A stretch of 5,612 nt of DNA from Bacillota bacterium (GCA_017523605.1 JAFWVZ010000106.1:1-5612); one strand, 5' to 3'. Counted from the first letter of the stretch, positions 1 to 5,612 are shown. Notes: generated by a model from the letters alone, not told the origin. Program-made: numbers and translations.

Positions 1-990
1 GATGTGCTGCCAGCCGGGGATCTCAGTGAATACAAGCAGTCCCAGCCTGTCGCAGGCGTCCAGGAACCATTGGCTCTGCGGGTAATGCGACGTCCTTACT
101 GCATTGCAGCAAAGCTCTTCCTTAAGTATCCTTGCGTCCTCTTCCTGAAGGCTCTTAGTTGCGGCATAACCAATGTAAGGATAGTTCTGATGACGGTTGA
201 GTCCGCGGATGTACAGCTTTTCTCCGTTAAGATAGAAACCGTCCGCCTTGAAAACCGCTGTGCGGAATCCGAAATTATCTTCCCTTGCATCCAGAAGGCT
301 GCCGTCTTTATTGAACAGTTCCGTTCTGAGAGTGTAGAGCTTTGGATGATCCACATGCCAGCTCTGAACGTCCGCGCAGGATATTGTAAGATCTCCTGGT
401 TTTCCGGACGCGGATGCTATCTCTTTATTACCGTCAAGCACCGTAAGTCTGCATTCCGAAGCTTCTCCTTCGGTCTTAACAGCAGCATGTACTGTCTTAA
501 GATCCGGAGTACTTACGAAAACATCATCTATGAAGCTCTGACCCCTTATGTCCAGCCATGCCTCTCTGTAAAGACCGCTGTAGGTAAGATAGTCGATAAC
601 GAAGCCGAAAGGCGGAACTTCCTTGTTTTCAGTGGAATCCAGACGCACTGCAAGAACGTTGGAGCCTTCCTTAAGATGCCCGGTAAGCTCAGTTCTGAAA
701 CTCGTATAGCCGCAGCGATGCTCCGAAAGAAACTCGCCGTTAAGAAAGACCTGCGCTATGTGAGCAGCGCCGTCAAGCTGCAGGAACACCCTCTTGCCTG
801 CAAGTTCGCTGCCGCATTCGATGACGCGCCTGTATCCGTAGATGCCCTCGTAATCGGAGGGAGACGCATAATGAAGTGATATCTCTTTTACGTTATGAGG
901 AAGATCGACGACGGGATAAGTCCCTTCGCCGCTTAAGAATTCCTCGGACCAAGGGCCGGAAAATTCCCAGCCGCCGCATATGGAAACCAT
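1..990 (-). CDS. Glycoside hydrolase family 2 protein (beta-galactosidase-like), N-terminal 330 residues, cut by window edge
   Basis: This is the front part of a GH2 retaining exo-glycosidase, probably acting on beta-galactosides or related beta-linked sugars. Reading the minus strand from the ATG at 990 gives 330 codons without a stop. Residues 1-150 form the sugar-binding jelly-roll domain and end in the family hallmark YSGLYREAWLDI (about 137-148). Residues 150-250 form the immunoglobulin-like sandwich, with WHVDHPKLYTL at 211-221 and FGFRT near 240. The TIM barrel begins near 252 with GFYLNGEKLYIRGLNRHQNY, followed by NAVRTSHYP (about 296-304) and LGLLVFTEIPGW (about 316-327). These are classic GH2 signatures. 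The catalytic acid/base and nucleophile glutamates lie beyond the left edge, so activity and substrate cannot be judged. The start is supported by AGGAG five bases upstream (996-1000). No signal peptide is visible, so the enzyme is probably cytoplasmic and acts on imported oligosaccharides. Family assignment is very secure; substrate specificity is not. Confidence 0.95.
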   Translation of the reverse strand, partial: MVSICGGWEFSGPWSEEFLSGEGTYPVVDLPHNVKEISLHYASPSDYEGIYGYRRVIECGSELAGKRVFLQLDGAAHIAQVFLNGEFLSEHRCGYTSFRTELTGHLKEGSNVLAVRLDSTENKEVPPFGFVIDYLTYSGLYREAWLDIRGQSFIDDVFVSTPDLKTVHAAVKTEGEASECRLTVLDGNKEIASASGKPGDLTISCADVQSWHVDHPKLYTLRTELFNKDGSLLDAREDNFGFRTAVFKADGFYLNGEKLYIRGLNRHQNYPYIGYAATKSLQEEDARILKEELCCNAVRTSHYPQSQWFLDACDRLGLLVFTEIPGWQHI

Positions 991-1022
991 AGACGCTCCT
1001 TAATAATATTTTTAAGCAATTA

Positions 1023-1051
1023 ATTATACCATATGTTACATATAAAACATA
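1023..1051 (-). promoter_or_regulatory. Candidate promoter of the GH2 gene (good -10, very weak -35)
   Basis: On the minus strand a perfect TATAAT lies at 1023-1028, about 33 bases before the GH2 start codon. The hexamer 17 bases further upstream (TATGTT, 1046-1051) matches the sigma-70 -35 consensus at only one position. A strong -10 with a poor -35 fits a promoter that needs an activator or is otherwise regulated, as is usual for sugar-catabolic genes. This is inferred from sequence only. Confidence 0.5.
1031..1043. promoter_or_regulatory. Candidate operator: perfect 13-nt palindrome in the GH2 promoter spacer
   Basis: The sequence ATATGT-T-ACATAT is a perfect inverted repeat with a one-base centre. 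It sits three bases upstream of the -10 box of the GH2 gene, inside the would-be -35/-10 spacer. That is a typical place for a repressor to block RNA polymerase. I do not recognise it as the site of a named regulator, and AT-rich short palindromes can arise by chance. Confidence 0.35.
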
Positions 1052-1128
1052 GTGGACATTTCTCCGCATTTCCCTTTTTATCACCAAAAAAACAAGTCAC
1101 AAAAAGCCGGAAAACTGTAATCCGCAAC

Positions 1129-1157
1129 AAAAAAGCAGGTCCTGGGACCTGCTTTTT
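1129..1157 (-). terminator. Rho-independent terminator of the GlsB-type gene, possibly bidirectional
   Basis: GCAGGTCC (1135-1142) pairs perfectly with GGACCTGC (1145-1152). The stem is flanked by six A at 1129-1134 and five T at 1153-1157, which extend it as A-T pairs. Read on the minus strand the hairpin begins 17 bases after the TAA at 1174-1176 and is followed by a run of U, the standard intrinsic terminator layout. The flanking runs would let it work in both directions, although no plus-strand gene precedes it here. Confidence 0.9.
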
Positions 1158-1173
1158 ACAACTGTGCTGCTGC

Positions 1174-1416
1174 TTACTTTATGAACTTCCTGACAAGCCA
1201 TACTACAAGGCATGCGCCTACGATGGAGAGGATTATGCCTGTTATCCAGCCTCCGCCGACTCCCAGAATGTTGCCGATGATGCCGCCGACGAAACCGCCG
1301 ACTACACCGAGGATAAGGTTCTTAAGGATGCTGCTGGTATCGCCCTTCATGAGAGAGTTGGCGATGAAACCGCAGATAGCTCCTACTACGATCTCTACGA
1401 TAAGTTTGATAAGCAG
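1174..1416 (-). CDS. GlsB/YeaQ/YmgE family stress-response membrane protein, 80 aa, apparent CTG start
   Basis: This small, very hydrophobic, glycine-rich membrane protein fits the GlsB/YeaQ/YmgE (transglycosylase-associated protein) family. Members are about 80-90 residues with three membrane segments, are often stress-induced, and have no defined biochemical activity. The visible segments are residues 3-20 (IKLIVEIVVGAICGFIAN), 32-55 with the family glycine pattern GVVGGFVGGIIGNILG, and 57-75 (GWITGIILSIVGACLVVWL), ending in the basic tail VRKFIK. The frame has no ATG, GTG or TTG ahead of the first segment, and an in-frame TAA lies at 1447-1449. A perfect GGAGGT (1423-1428) lies exactly six bases before CTG at 1414-1416, and family members begin just ahead of this segment, so CTG is chosen as the start. 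The next in-frame ATG (residue 23) would delete the first helix. The gene has its own promoter upstream and a strong terminator after it. Family call is strong; the start codon is inferred. Confidence 0.85.
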   Translation of the reverse strand: MLIKLIVEIVVGAICGFIANSLMKGDTSSILKNLILGVVGGFVGGIIGNILGVGGGWITGIILSIVGACLVVWLVRKFIK

Positions 1417-1422
1417 GTGTTT

Positions 1423-1428
1423 ACCTCC
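1423..1428 (-). promoter_or_regulatory. Shine-Dalgarno site that decides the CTG start of the GlsB-type gene
   Basis: On the minus strand this reads GGAGGT, a full anti-16S match. It is separated by six bases (AAACAC) from CTG at 1414-1416. Because no ATG, GTG or TTG occurs in frame between the upstream stop and the first membrane helix, this site is the main argument for initiation at CTG. Confidence 0.75.
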
Positions 1429-1473
1429 GTATGAATCCAGAACACTTTACGATCTAAAATAATTGCTGTTTTC

Positions 1474-1503
1474 AGTATACATCACGATGCGCACTGTTTT
1501 CAA
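1474..1503 (-). promoter_or_regulatory. Sigma-70-type promoter of the GlsB-type gene
   Basis: On the minus strand TTGAAA (1498-1503) and TATACT (1474-1479) are separated by 18 bases. They match the consensus at five of six positions each. The predicted start site near 1467 leaves a leader of about 50 bases carrying the Shine-Dalgarno. The promoter lies just after the stop of the methyltransferase gene, so the small membrane protein can be expressed independently of it. Confidence 0.7.
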
Positions 1504-1534
1504 TCAGTTTGATATTAAGGATCGAAGGCCAGGA

Positions 1535-2209
1535 TCAATGTCTGATCAGTTCATATACCGAGAACCGCATAGGACGCAGACCTATGCGATGTATCGCACC
1601 GCTGGAAAGACATCTCCAGTTCTCATTATCCTGCAGTTCGCTTTCGTACAGACTATTCAAATAGTACAGACGGACCGGTCCGGAACAGACAGATACAAGC
1701 ATTTCTGCAAAAGGCTTGAATATCCTTCTTGAAAACGGATTGAACAGGTAAACGACTGTCGCATCCTTAAAGAGCTCCGGATGTTCCAGAACATCACCGC
1801 AGCATATCTCTACGTTCTCGCATGATGCAGTACGCATGGCAGCTGTTTTTGCAACATCCTCATCCAGCTCTATTCCTATGCATCTGCCGCGGAACCCTTT
1901 CGAATACAAATAGGTCAGGACGCGTCCTTCGCCGCAGCCTACATCTATGAAGAAGTCATCAGGAAGAAGCGGAACTTCATTAAATACGCGCTTCATGCAG
2001 CGGTAATCCGAACTCTGAGTCGGAGATGAACCCTGTTTTGCATATTTTGAAGGTATGGCCCGGTTAACGGATTTGCCGCCGAACCGCTTATCTCTTAAAG
2101 AGGCAGACAGACTGTAGATCTGTTTGGGCAGAAAAGTAATAAAGTAACTGATTATCTTACGGTATTCCCCCTGACGTATCAGTTCCATAAGACGTTTAAG
2201 TTTATGCAT
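1535..2209 (-). CDS. Class I SAM-dependent methyltransferase, 224 aa, substrate unknown
   Basis: The protein has a Rossmann-fold methyltransferase core. Motif I is FIDVGCGEGRV at residues 87-97, the S-adenosylmethionine-binding loop. The acidic end of the second strand follows (IGIELD, 111-116), then CGDV at 137-140 and VVYLFNPF at 152-159, where a catalytic NPPY-like motif would sit in N-methyltransferases. Residues 1-60 are basic and helical with a hydrophobic stretch (IISYFITFLP, 19-28), perhaps for membrane or substrate contact. The aromatic C-terminal part (RLYYLNSLYES, 180-190) probably completes the sheet. The ATG at 2207-2209 has a modest AGGA about 10 bases upstream. I see no promoter in the 81 bases between it and rubrerythrin, so it may depend on read-through past the intervening hairpin. 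No convincing terminator follows it, so transcripts may run into the GlsB-type gene. Small molecule, RNA or protein could be the substrate; nothing in the sequence decides. Confidence 0.85.
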   Translation of the reverse strand: MHKLKRLMELIRQGEYRKIISYFITFLPKQIYSLSASLRDKRFGGKSVNRAIPSKYAKQGSSPTQSSDYRCMKRVFNEVPLLPDDFFIDVGCGEGRVLTYLYSKGFRGRCIGIELDEDVAKTAAMRTASCENVEICCGDVLEHPELFKDATVVYLFNPFSRRIFKPFAEMLVSVCSGPVRLYYLNSLYESELQDNENWRCLSSGAIHRIGLRPMRFSVYELIRH

Positions 2210-2235
2210 CCCGTAGAGATCCTTTTTATTATCAG

Positions 2236-2262
2236 AAAGAGGGAAAGGACGCCCTTTCCCTC
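2236..2262 (-). terminator. Strong hairpin after rubrerythrin, terminator or leaky attenuator
   Basis: GAGGGAAAGG (2239-2248) pairs perfectly over ten bases with CCTTTCCCTC (2253-2262) around a four-base loop. Read on the minus strand it starts 28 bases after the rubrerythrin stop and is followed by TTTCTGAT, a short and interrupted U-tract. It could end the rubrerythrin transcript or stabilise its 3' end while letting some transcription reach the methyltransferase gene. Confidence 0.7.
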
Positions 2263-2290
2263 AGATGAAACATTTGCTGTCTAAAAGGTA

Positions 2291-2878
2291 TTACTTACCG
2301 AAATACCTCTTCAGAAGACCCTCAAGAGCCTTGCCGTGTCTGGCCTCGTCGCGCGCCATCTCGTGAACGGTGTCGTGGATAGCGTCCAGGTTGTACTTCT
2401 TTGCCATCTTAGCAAGATCGAACTTGCCCTGGGTGGCGCCGTACTCGCAGTCGACTCTCCACTTAAGATTCTTGGCAGTGGAAGCAGTCATGTTAGGCTC
2501 AAGCTCGGAACCGAGAAGCTCCGCGAACTTAGCGGCATGCTCTGCCTCTTCGAAAGCTGCCTTCTCCCAGTAAAGACCGATCTCGGGATAACCTTCCCTG
2601 TGAGCGATCCTTGCCATGCAGAGATACATTCCTACCTCGGAGCACTCGCCGTTGAAGTTAGCTTTAAGCTGCTCTATGATGTACTTCTTGTCTTCTTCGC
2701 TGGTAACAGCGTCCAGATTCATTCCAACGCCGAAAACATGCTCTGCTGCCAGAGGTGCGGCCTCGTCCATAAGCTTGAACTTGCTGCCGGGGACCTTGCA
2801 GGTGGGGCACTTGAAATCAGCGGGGATCTCATCGCCTTCGTAAACATACCCGCATACCGGGCATACCCATTTTTTCAT
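2291..2878 (-). CDS. rbr: Reverse rubrerythrin (N-terminal rubredoxin plus diiron domain), 195 aa
   Basis: This is a cytoplasmic non-heme iron peroxidase that protects anaerobes by reducing hydrogen peroxide, and in clostridia also oxygen, with electrons from NADH through a reductase partner. The rubredoxin domain comes first. CPVCGY (C6, C9) and CPTC (C24, C27) form the FeS4 site, with the usual aromatic and glycine residues around them. This order marks the reverse-type rubrerythrins of clostridia. The four-helix ferritin-like domain spans about 60-195. Likely diiron ligands are E78 in NGECSEVGMY, E111 and H114 in EEAEH, E145 in CEYGATQ, and E178 and H181 in RDEARHGK. All are present, so an active enzyme is expected. 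The ATG at 2876-2878 has a perfect AGGAGGT seven bases upstream (2886-2892) and a near-consensus promoter, indicating strong expression. No clear PerR-type operator is visible. A hairpin follows the gene. Confidence 0.97.
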   Translation of the reverse strand: MKKWVCPVCGYVYEGDEIPADFKCPTCKVPGSKFKLMDEAAPLAAEHVFGVGMNLDAVTSEEDKKYIIEQLKANFNGECSEVGMYLCMARIAHREGYPEIGLYWEKAAFEEAEHAAKFAELLGSELEPNMTASTAKNLKWRVDCEYGATQGKFDLAKMAKKYNLDAIHDTVHEMARDEARHGKALEGLLKRYFGK

Positions 2879-2920
2879 ATCAATGACCTCCTGTCTAATG
2901 GTTGATATCCATACAGATAC

Positions 2921-2949
2921 ATTCTAATTGCACCGATGCCTTTAGTCAA
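2921..2949 (-). promoter_or_regulatory. Sigma-70-type promoter of the rubrerythrin gene
   Basis: On the minus strand TTGACT (2944-2949) and TAGAAT (2921-2926) are separated by the optimal 17 bases, with five of six matches in each box. The predicted start near 2914 gives a leader of about 36 bases ending in a perfect Shine-Dalgarno. A promoter this close to consensus suggests high expression unless a repressor intervenes; I could not identify an operator. Confidence 0.8.
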
Positions 2950-3024
2950 TCGAAATCAGGGGCATTTCCGACGCGAAACAGGAAAAACTTCCGCAGTTGT
3001 AAAACTATATGTAGAATAATTCAT

Positions 3025-3053
3025 TTGAGTTTAAGCACATTATATAGTATAAT
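3025..3053 (+). promoter_or_regulatory. Sigma-70-type promoter of the LTA-synthase-like gene
   Basis: TTGAGT (3025-3030) and a perfect TATAAT (3048-3053) are separated by 17 bases. The predicted start near 3060 leaves a leader of about 48 bases before the ATG at 3108. It is divergent from the rubrerythrin promoter, with about 75 bases between the two -35 boxes. Transcription looks strong, whereas the ribosome binding site of this gene looks weak. Confidence 0.8.
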
Positions 3054-3107
3054 ATCAAATCATTAAACTGGGAAAAGAGATTCAATACTGTAAAGAGATA
3101 AACAACC

Positions 3108-5612
3108 ATGGACGAGTACATCAGAAAAGATACGGCACAGACCGAAGGAAATCATACAACAACAGAAAGACCTGTCTGGACTCCGCCTTCGCAGATAGTC
3201 ACCGGAGCTGCATCAGATCAGGAATATCAGCGCCCGCAAAGGCCCATGACAAGCTACGAAGCAGACAAGGCCGCCGGAATAACACGCGCAGAAGCCGCAA
3301 GATACGACGACGGAAGATCCACCGATGCAACATCTTCCTCTGCAACGCGTTCCTCCGAAGGCAGATCCACACGTACGACTGCCAACAGAGCGGAGCGTTC
3401 ATCAAGATCTACACGTTCTTCCTCCGCATCCGGACGTGCGGATAAGACAGAACGCACATCTTCCGGATCCGCACGATCCGCAAGAAGCAGATCTTCCAGG
3501 GCTGCAGCTGCAGCCGCAAGCGACGGTACCAAGACTACCAAAAAACAGAAGAGTACTTTCCTGCCCTTCATTCTGTTCCCGCTGTTTACTGTATGGCTGG
3601 AACTTGTGCTCCACATATTCATGGGGATGGAGCTTAAATATGCTCCGATATACATACTCCACGGTCTGATGTACGGATTCATATTCTCGTTCATCACCAA
3701 GCTGTTCCCCAAAAAAGCATCGCTTACGATCTCAAAGATATGGGCGTTCATAATGTCCCTGCTGTTCGGTGTGGAGTTCATAGCCAAGAACATACTGCAG
3801 GACTTCTACCCCGCTTCCATGCTCAAGACCGCGGCCGGCAACCATCTTTCGGACTACATCGGCGCCATCCTGATAATGATCGCCAAGAAGTTCTACGTTC
3901 TGATACTGTTCCTGGCGCCCGCCATACTGGCCATCATATTCATCAAGAAGCCTCTTAAGTGCAAGATCAAGAAGCGCGGAATACTCATCCTCTCTCTTGT
4001 AATCGCGATAATCTTCTTCTTCCTCGGAAAGTTGGCCATAGCCATCCCGTTCAAAGGGAACATCACGCCCAAAGAGCTCTACAACAAGGACACCAACTAC
4101 AACGAGCAGGTGGAGCAGCTGGGTCTCATCAACATGCTCAGGCTGGACATAAAGCACATGATCTGGCCCGTTGAGGAAGAGATAGACGTTCCCGTGGATC
4201 CCACGCCGGTGGATCCGCAGCCCGAAGATCCCGAACAGGCCAAGTACAAGCCGAACAAGATAAATCTGGACTTCGAGCAGATGCAGAAGGATACCGGAAA
4301 CAACAACATAAAACAGCTTGCCCAGTACTTCAGCACCGTAACGCCTACGATGCAGAACGAGTACACAGGCATGTTCAAGGACTACAACATCGTATTCTTT
4401 ACGGTAGAAGGTCTGTCCGGCTACGCCCTGGATCCGATCGTAACGCCTACGCTGTGGAAGATAACTCACGAGGGCTTCGTGTTCAACAACTACTACACCG
4501 CCCTTCACTTCACCAGCACGTCCAACGGCGAGTGCCAGCACCTGCTGGGACTTTATCCCAAGAGCGGCTTCCCGATCTCCATGAGCCGTACCGGCGAGCT
4601 TAAGACCAACACCTACTTCTCGCTGGCAAGGCAGCTCAACCGCGCCGGTTACAAGAGCTACGGTTACCACAACAACATCAACATGTACGGACGTACCGGT
4701 TCGCACCCCAACCTGGGATACGACTGGCGCTACATACACTACACGGACAGCTACAAGATGTATTCCGACAGTATCGACTACGAAGGAGCCAAGGGATACA
4801 ACCAGGGCAAGCTCCGCTGGATGCAGAGAGACTCCTTCATGGTAGCCCACACCGTAACGGATTATCTGACCAGCGACAAGCCGTTCAACGTCTACTATCT
4901 GACCGTTTCCGGACATACGCCCTACACCTACACCAGCTGGGCCTGGGGTAAGAGCGGTTCCAACTGGCTGGAGGACGACAGAGTAAAGGCCATGACCTAC
5001 ACCGAAAAGACCAAGGCCTACGAGATGGCCGCCATGGAAGTCGACAAGGCTGTGGAGATACTGATCGAAAAGCTTCAGGAAGCCGGAAAACTTGAGAAGA
5101 CTTTGATAGTTCTCTCCCCCGACCACGTTCCCTACGCGGACATCGACGCTCTGGAGGAGCTGGCCGGCAAGAAGTTCGGTTCGTCTTCCGACTTCGAAGC
5201 GATCAACGAAAGGAACATAGACTTCGAAGTATATCACAGCTGTCTGGCCATCTGGAACCCGACGATCGAGACGAAGCAGATCGACAAAGTCTGCTGCCAG
5301 GTCGACATACTCCCGACGGTATCCAACCTTCTGGGCCTGGAATACGACTCCAGAATGCTGGGCGGAACGGACATACTCTCCACTTCCGAGGGTCTGGTAG
5401 TGTTCTCGTCCAACTGCTGGAGATCCGACAAGGGATTCTACAACAGCTTCACAAAGACCTTCACACCCAACGCAGGCGTGAACATGTCCCAGAGCGCGCT
5501 CGATACCTACGTCAAGTACATGAACAACGTAGTCTCGAACAGGCGCAAGATAACGAACATGATCATCGAGAGCAACTTCTACAACTTCGCGCTTGGATCC
5601 AATAAGTACCGC
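3108..5612 (+). CDS. LtaS-like LTA synthase family / sulfatase-fold membrane enzyme with RS-rich N-terminal tail, 3' end cut off (835 codons)
   Basis: This polytopic envelope enzyme resembles lipoteichoic acid synthase, which transfers glycerol-phosphate from phosphatidylglycerol to a growing chain on the outer face of the membrane. Residues 1-148 are a hydrophilic, basic, Ser/Arg/Thr/Ala-rich tail ending in KTTKKQK. Five membrane segments follow (about 151-173, 181-202, 211-232, 262-279, 292-312). An acidic proline linker (PVDPTPVDPQPEDPEQ, 362-377) precedes the sulfatase-fold domain. By comparison with Staphylococcus LtaS, E434 (FTVEGLSG), T471 (HFTSTSNGE, the nucleophile), H603 (TVSGHTPY), D672 and H673 (SPDHVPY) match the metal and active-site residues, and R529 may bind substrate. 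VDILPTVSNLLGL near 735 is a typical late family motif. ATG 3108 is the first possible start because TAA lies three codons upstream; only a weak AAGAG (3093-3097) precedes it. Members can also be phosphoglycerol or other phospho-alcohol transferases, so LTA synthesis itself is inferred. No stop is reached by the window edge. Confidence 0.93.
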   Translation, partial: MDEYIRKDTAQTEGNHTTTERPVWTPPSQIVTGAASDQEYQRPQRPMTSYEADKAAGITRAEAARYDDGRSTDATSSSATRSSEGRSTRTTANRAERSSRSTRSSSASGRADKTERTSSGSARSARSRSSRAAAAAASDGTKTTKKQKSTFLPFILFPLFTVWLELVLHIFMGMELKYAPIYILHGLMYGFIFSFITKLFPKKASLTISKIWAFIMSLLFGVEFIAKNILQDFYPASMLKTAAGNHLSDYIGAILIMIAKKFYVLILFLAPAILAIIFIKKPLKCKIKKRGILILSLVIAIIFFFLGKLAIAIPFKGNITPKELYNKDTNYNEQVEQLGLINMLRLDIKHMIWPVEEEIDVPVDPTPVDPQPEDPEQAKYKPNKINLDFEQMQKDTGNNNIKQLAQYFSTVTPTMQNEYTGMFKDYNIVFFTVEGLSGYALDPIVTPTLWKITHEGFVFNNYYTALHFTSTSNGECQHLLGLYPKSGFPISMSRTGELKTNTYFSLARQLNRAGYKSYGYHNNINMYGRTGSHPNLGYDWRYIHYTDSYKMYSDSIDYEGAKGYNQGKLRWMQRDSFMVAHTVTDYLTSDKPFNVYYLTVSGHTPYTYTSWAWGKSGSNWLEDDRVKAMTYTEKTKAYEMAAMEVDKAVEILIEKLQEAGKLEKTLIVLSPDHVPYADIDALEELAGKKFGSSSDFEAINERNIDFEVYHSCLAIWNPTIETKQIDKVCCQVDILPTVSNLLGLEYDSRMLGGTDILSTSEGLVVFSSNCWRSDKGFYNSFTKTFTPNAGVNMSQSALDTYVKYMNNVVSNRRKITNMIIESNFYNFALGSNKYR
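3312..3518 (+). repeat. Degenerate coding repeats: RST/RSS-rich and poly-Ala tail of the LTA-synthase-like protein
   Basis: This stretch encodes residues 69-137, made almost only of Ser, Arg, Thr, Ala and Gly. RST triplets start at residues 70, 86 and 100. The 12-base unit AGATCYACACGT occurs at 3363 and again in frame at 3405, exactly 42 bases later. ACATCTTCC at 3330 recurs at 3456, which is 126 bases or three times 42. The stretch ends with six alanines (132-137, GCTGCA tandem). The pattern suggests growth by slippage or unequal recombination of a short coding unit, now diverged. Confidence 0.6.

Noticed and set aside
4..879. A 291-codon open frame on the plus strand at the left edge.
   Set aside because: It is antisense to the GH2 gene, whose signatures fill the minus strand; it shows no domain and no ribosome binding site.
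1033..1434. Plus-strand open frames of 133 and 93 codons over the region of the small membrane protein.
   Set aside because: They run through a perfect terminator hairpin and lie antisense to a clear GlsB/YeaQ/YmgE-type protein.
1504..1534. A possible terminator just after the methyltransferase stop.
   Set aside because: GATC-containing words recur here but no stem with a following U-tract can be formed.
1463..1732. An 89-codon plus-strand frame over the methyltransferase 3' end.
   Set aside because: It has no recognisable domain, is antisense to a well-supported gene, and covers the minus-strand promoter.
2336..2905. A 189-codon open frame on the plus strand across the rubrerythrin gene.
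   Set aside because: The minus strand encodes a full-length rubrerythrin with all iron ligands; the plus frame is a codon-bias shadow.
2893..2960. A possible PerR-type operator upstream of rubrerythrin.
   Set aside because: PerR regulation of rubrerythrin is common in clostridia, but no convincing AT-rich inverted repeat of that type can be seen around the promoter.
3732..5237. A 501-codon open frame on the minus strand opposite the LTA-synthase-like gene.
   Set aside because: It is rich in Val, Gly and Leu with no domain I recognise. It is the expected antisense product of the C-ending codons (TAC, AAC, ACC) of the real gene, whose catalytic motifs are unmistakable.

Overview
The window looks like chromosomal DNA from an anaerobic, low-to-moderate-GC Gram-positive bacterium, most likely a Clostridia-class Firmicute of gut or rumen type. 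This is inferred from four things: a reverse-type rubrerythrin (rubredoxin domain first), a five-helix lipoteichoic-acid-synthase-like protein, strong Shine-Dalgarno sites, and a glycoside hydrolase family 2 enzyme of the kind common in plant- or host-glycan-degrading Firmicutes. No species is claimed.

Layout. Positions 1-990 (minus) hold the first 330 codons of a GH2 glycosidase that runs off the left edge. Its upstream region (991-1128) has a TATAAT box with almost no -35 and a perfect 13-nt palindrome between them. A perfect hairpin flanked by A and T runs (1129-1157) then ends the next minus-strand unit. That unit is an 80-residue GlsB/YeaQ/YmgE-type membrane protein (1174-1416) that has no ATG, GTG or TTG start and appears to begin at CTG. 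It has its own good promoter at 1474-1503. Further upstream on the minus strand are a class I SAM-dependent methyltransferase (1535-2209) and a reverse rubrerythrin (2291-2878), separated by a strong hairpin with a poor U-tract (2236-2262).

From the 229-bp gap at 2879-3107 two consensus-like promoters fire divergently. The minus one drives rubrerythrin. The plus one drives a long LTA-synthase/sulfatase-fold membrane enzyme (3108 to the right edge, 835 codons, no stop reached). That protein has a 148-residue Ser/Arg/Thr/Ala-rich cytoplasmic tail, five membrane segments, an acidic proline linker and an extracellular catalytic domain with all expected metal and nucleophile positions present.

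How the genes relate. Rubrerythrin handles peroxide and oxygen stress. The methyltransferase lies downstream and may be reached by read-through past the hairpin. The GlsB-type protein is a stress-associated small membrane protein with its own promoter. The LTA-synthase-like enzyme belongs to the cell envelope and the GH2 enzyme to glycan catabolism. These are mostly separate transcription units and I see no evidence that they form one system. I found no mobile element, CRISPR array, tRNA or rRNA. The observations most worth checking are the CTG start, the RS-rich tail of the LTA-synthase-like protein and the palindrome in the GH2 promoter.
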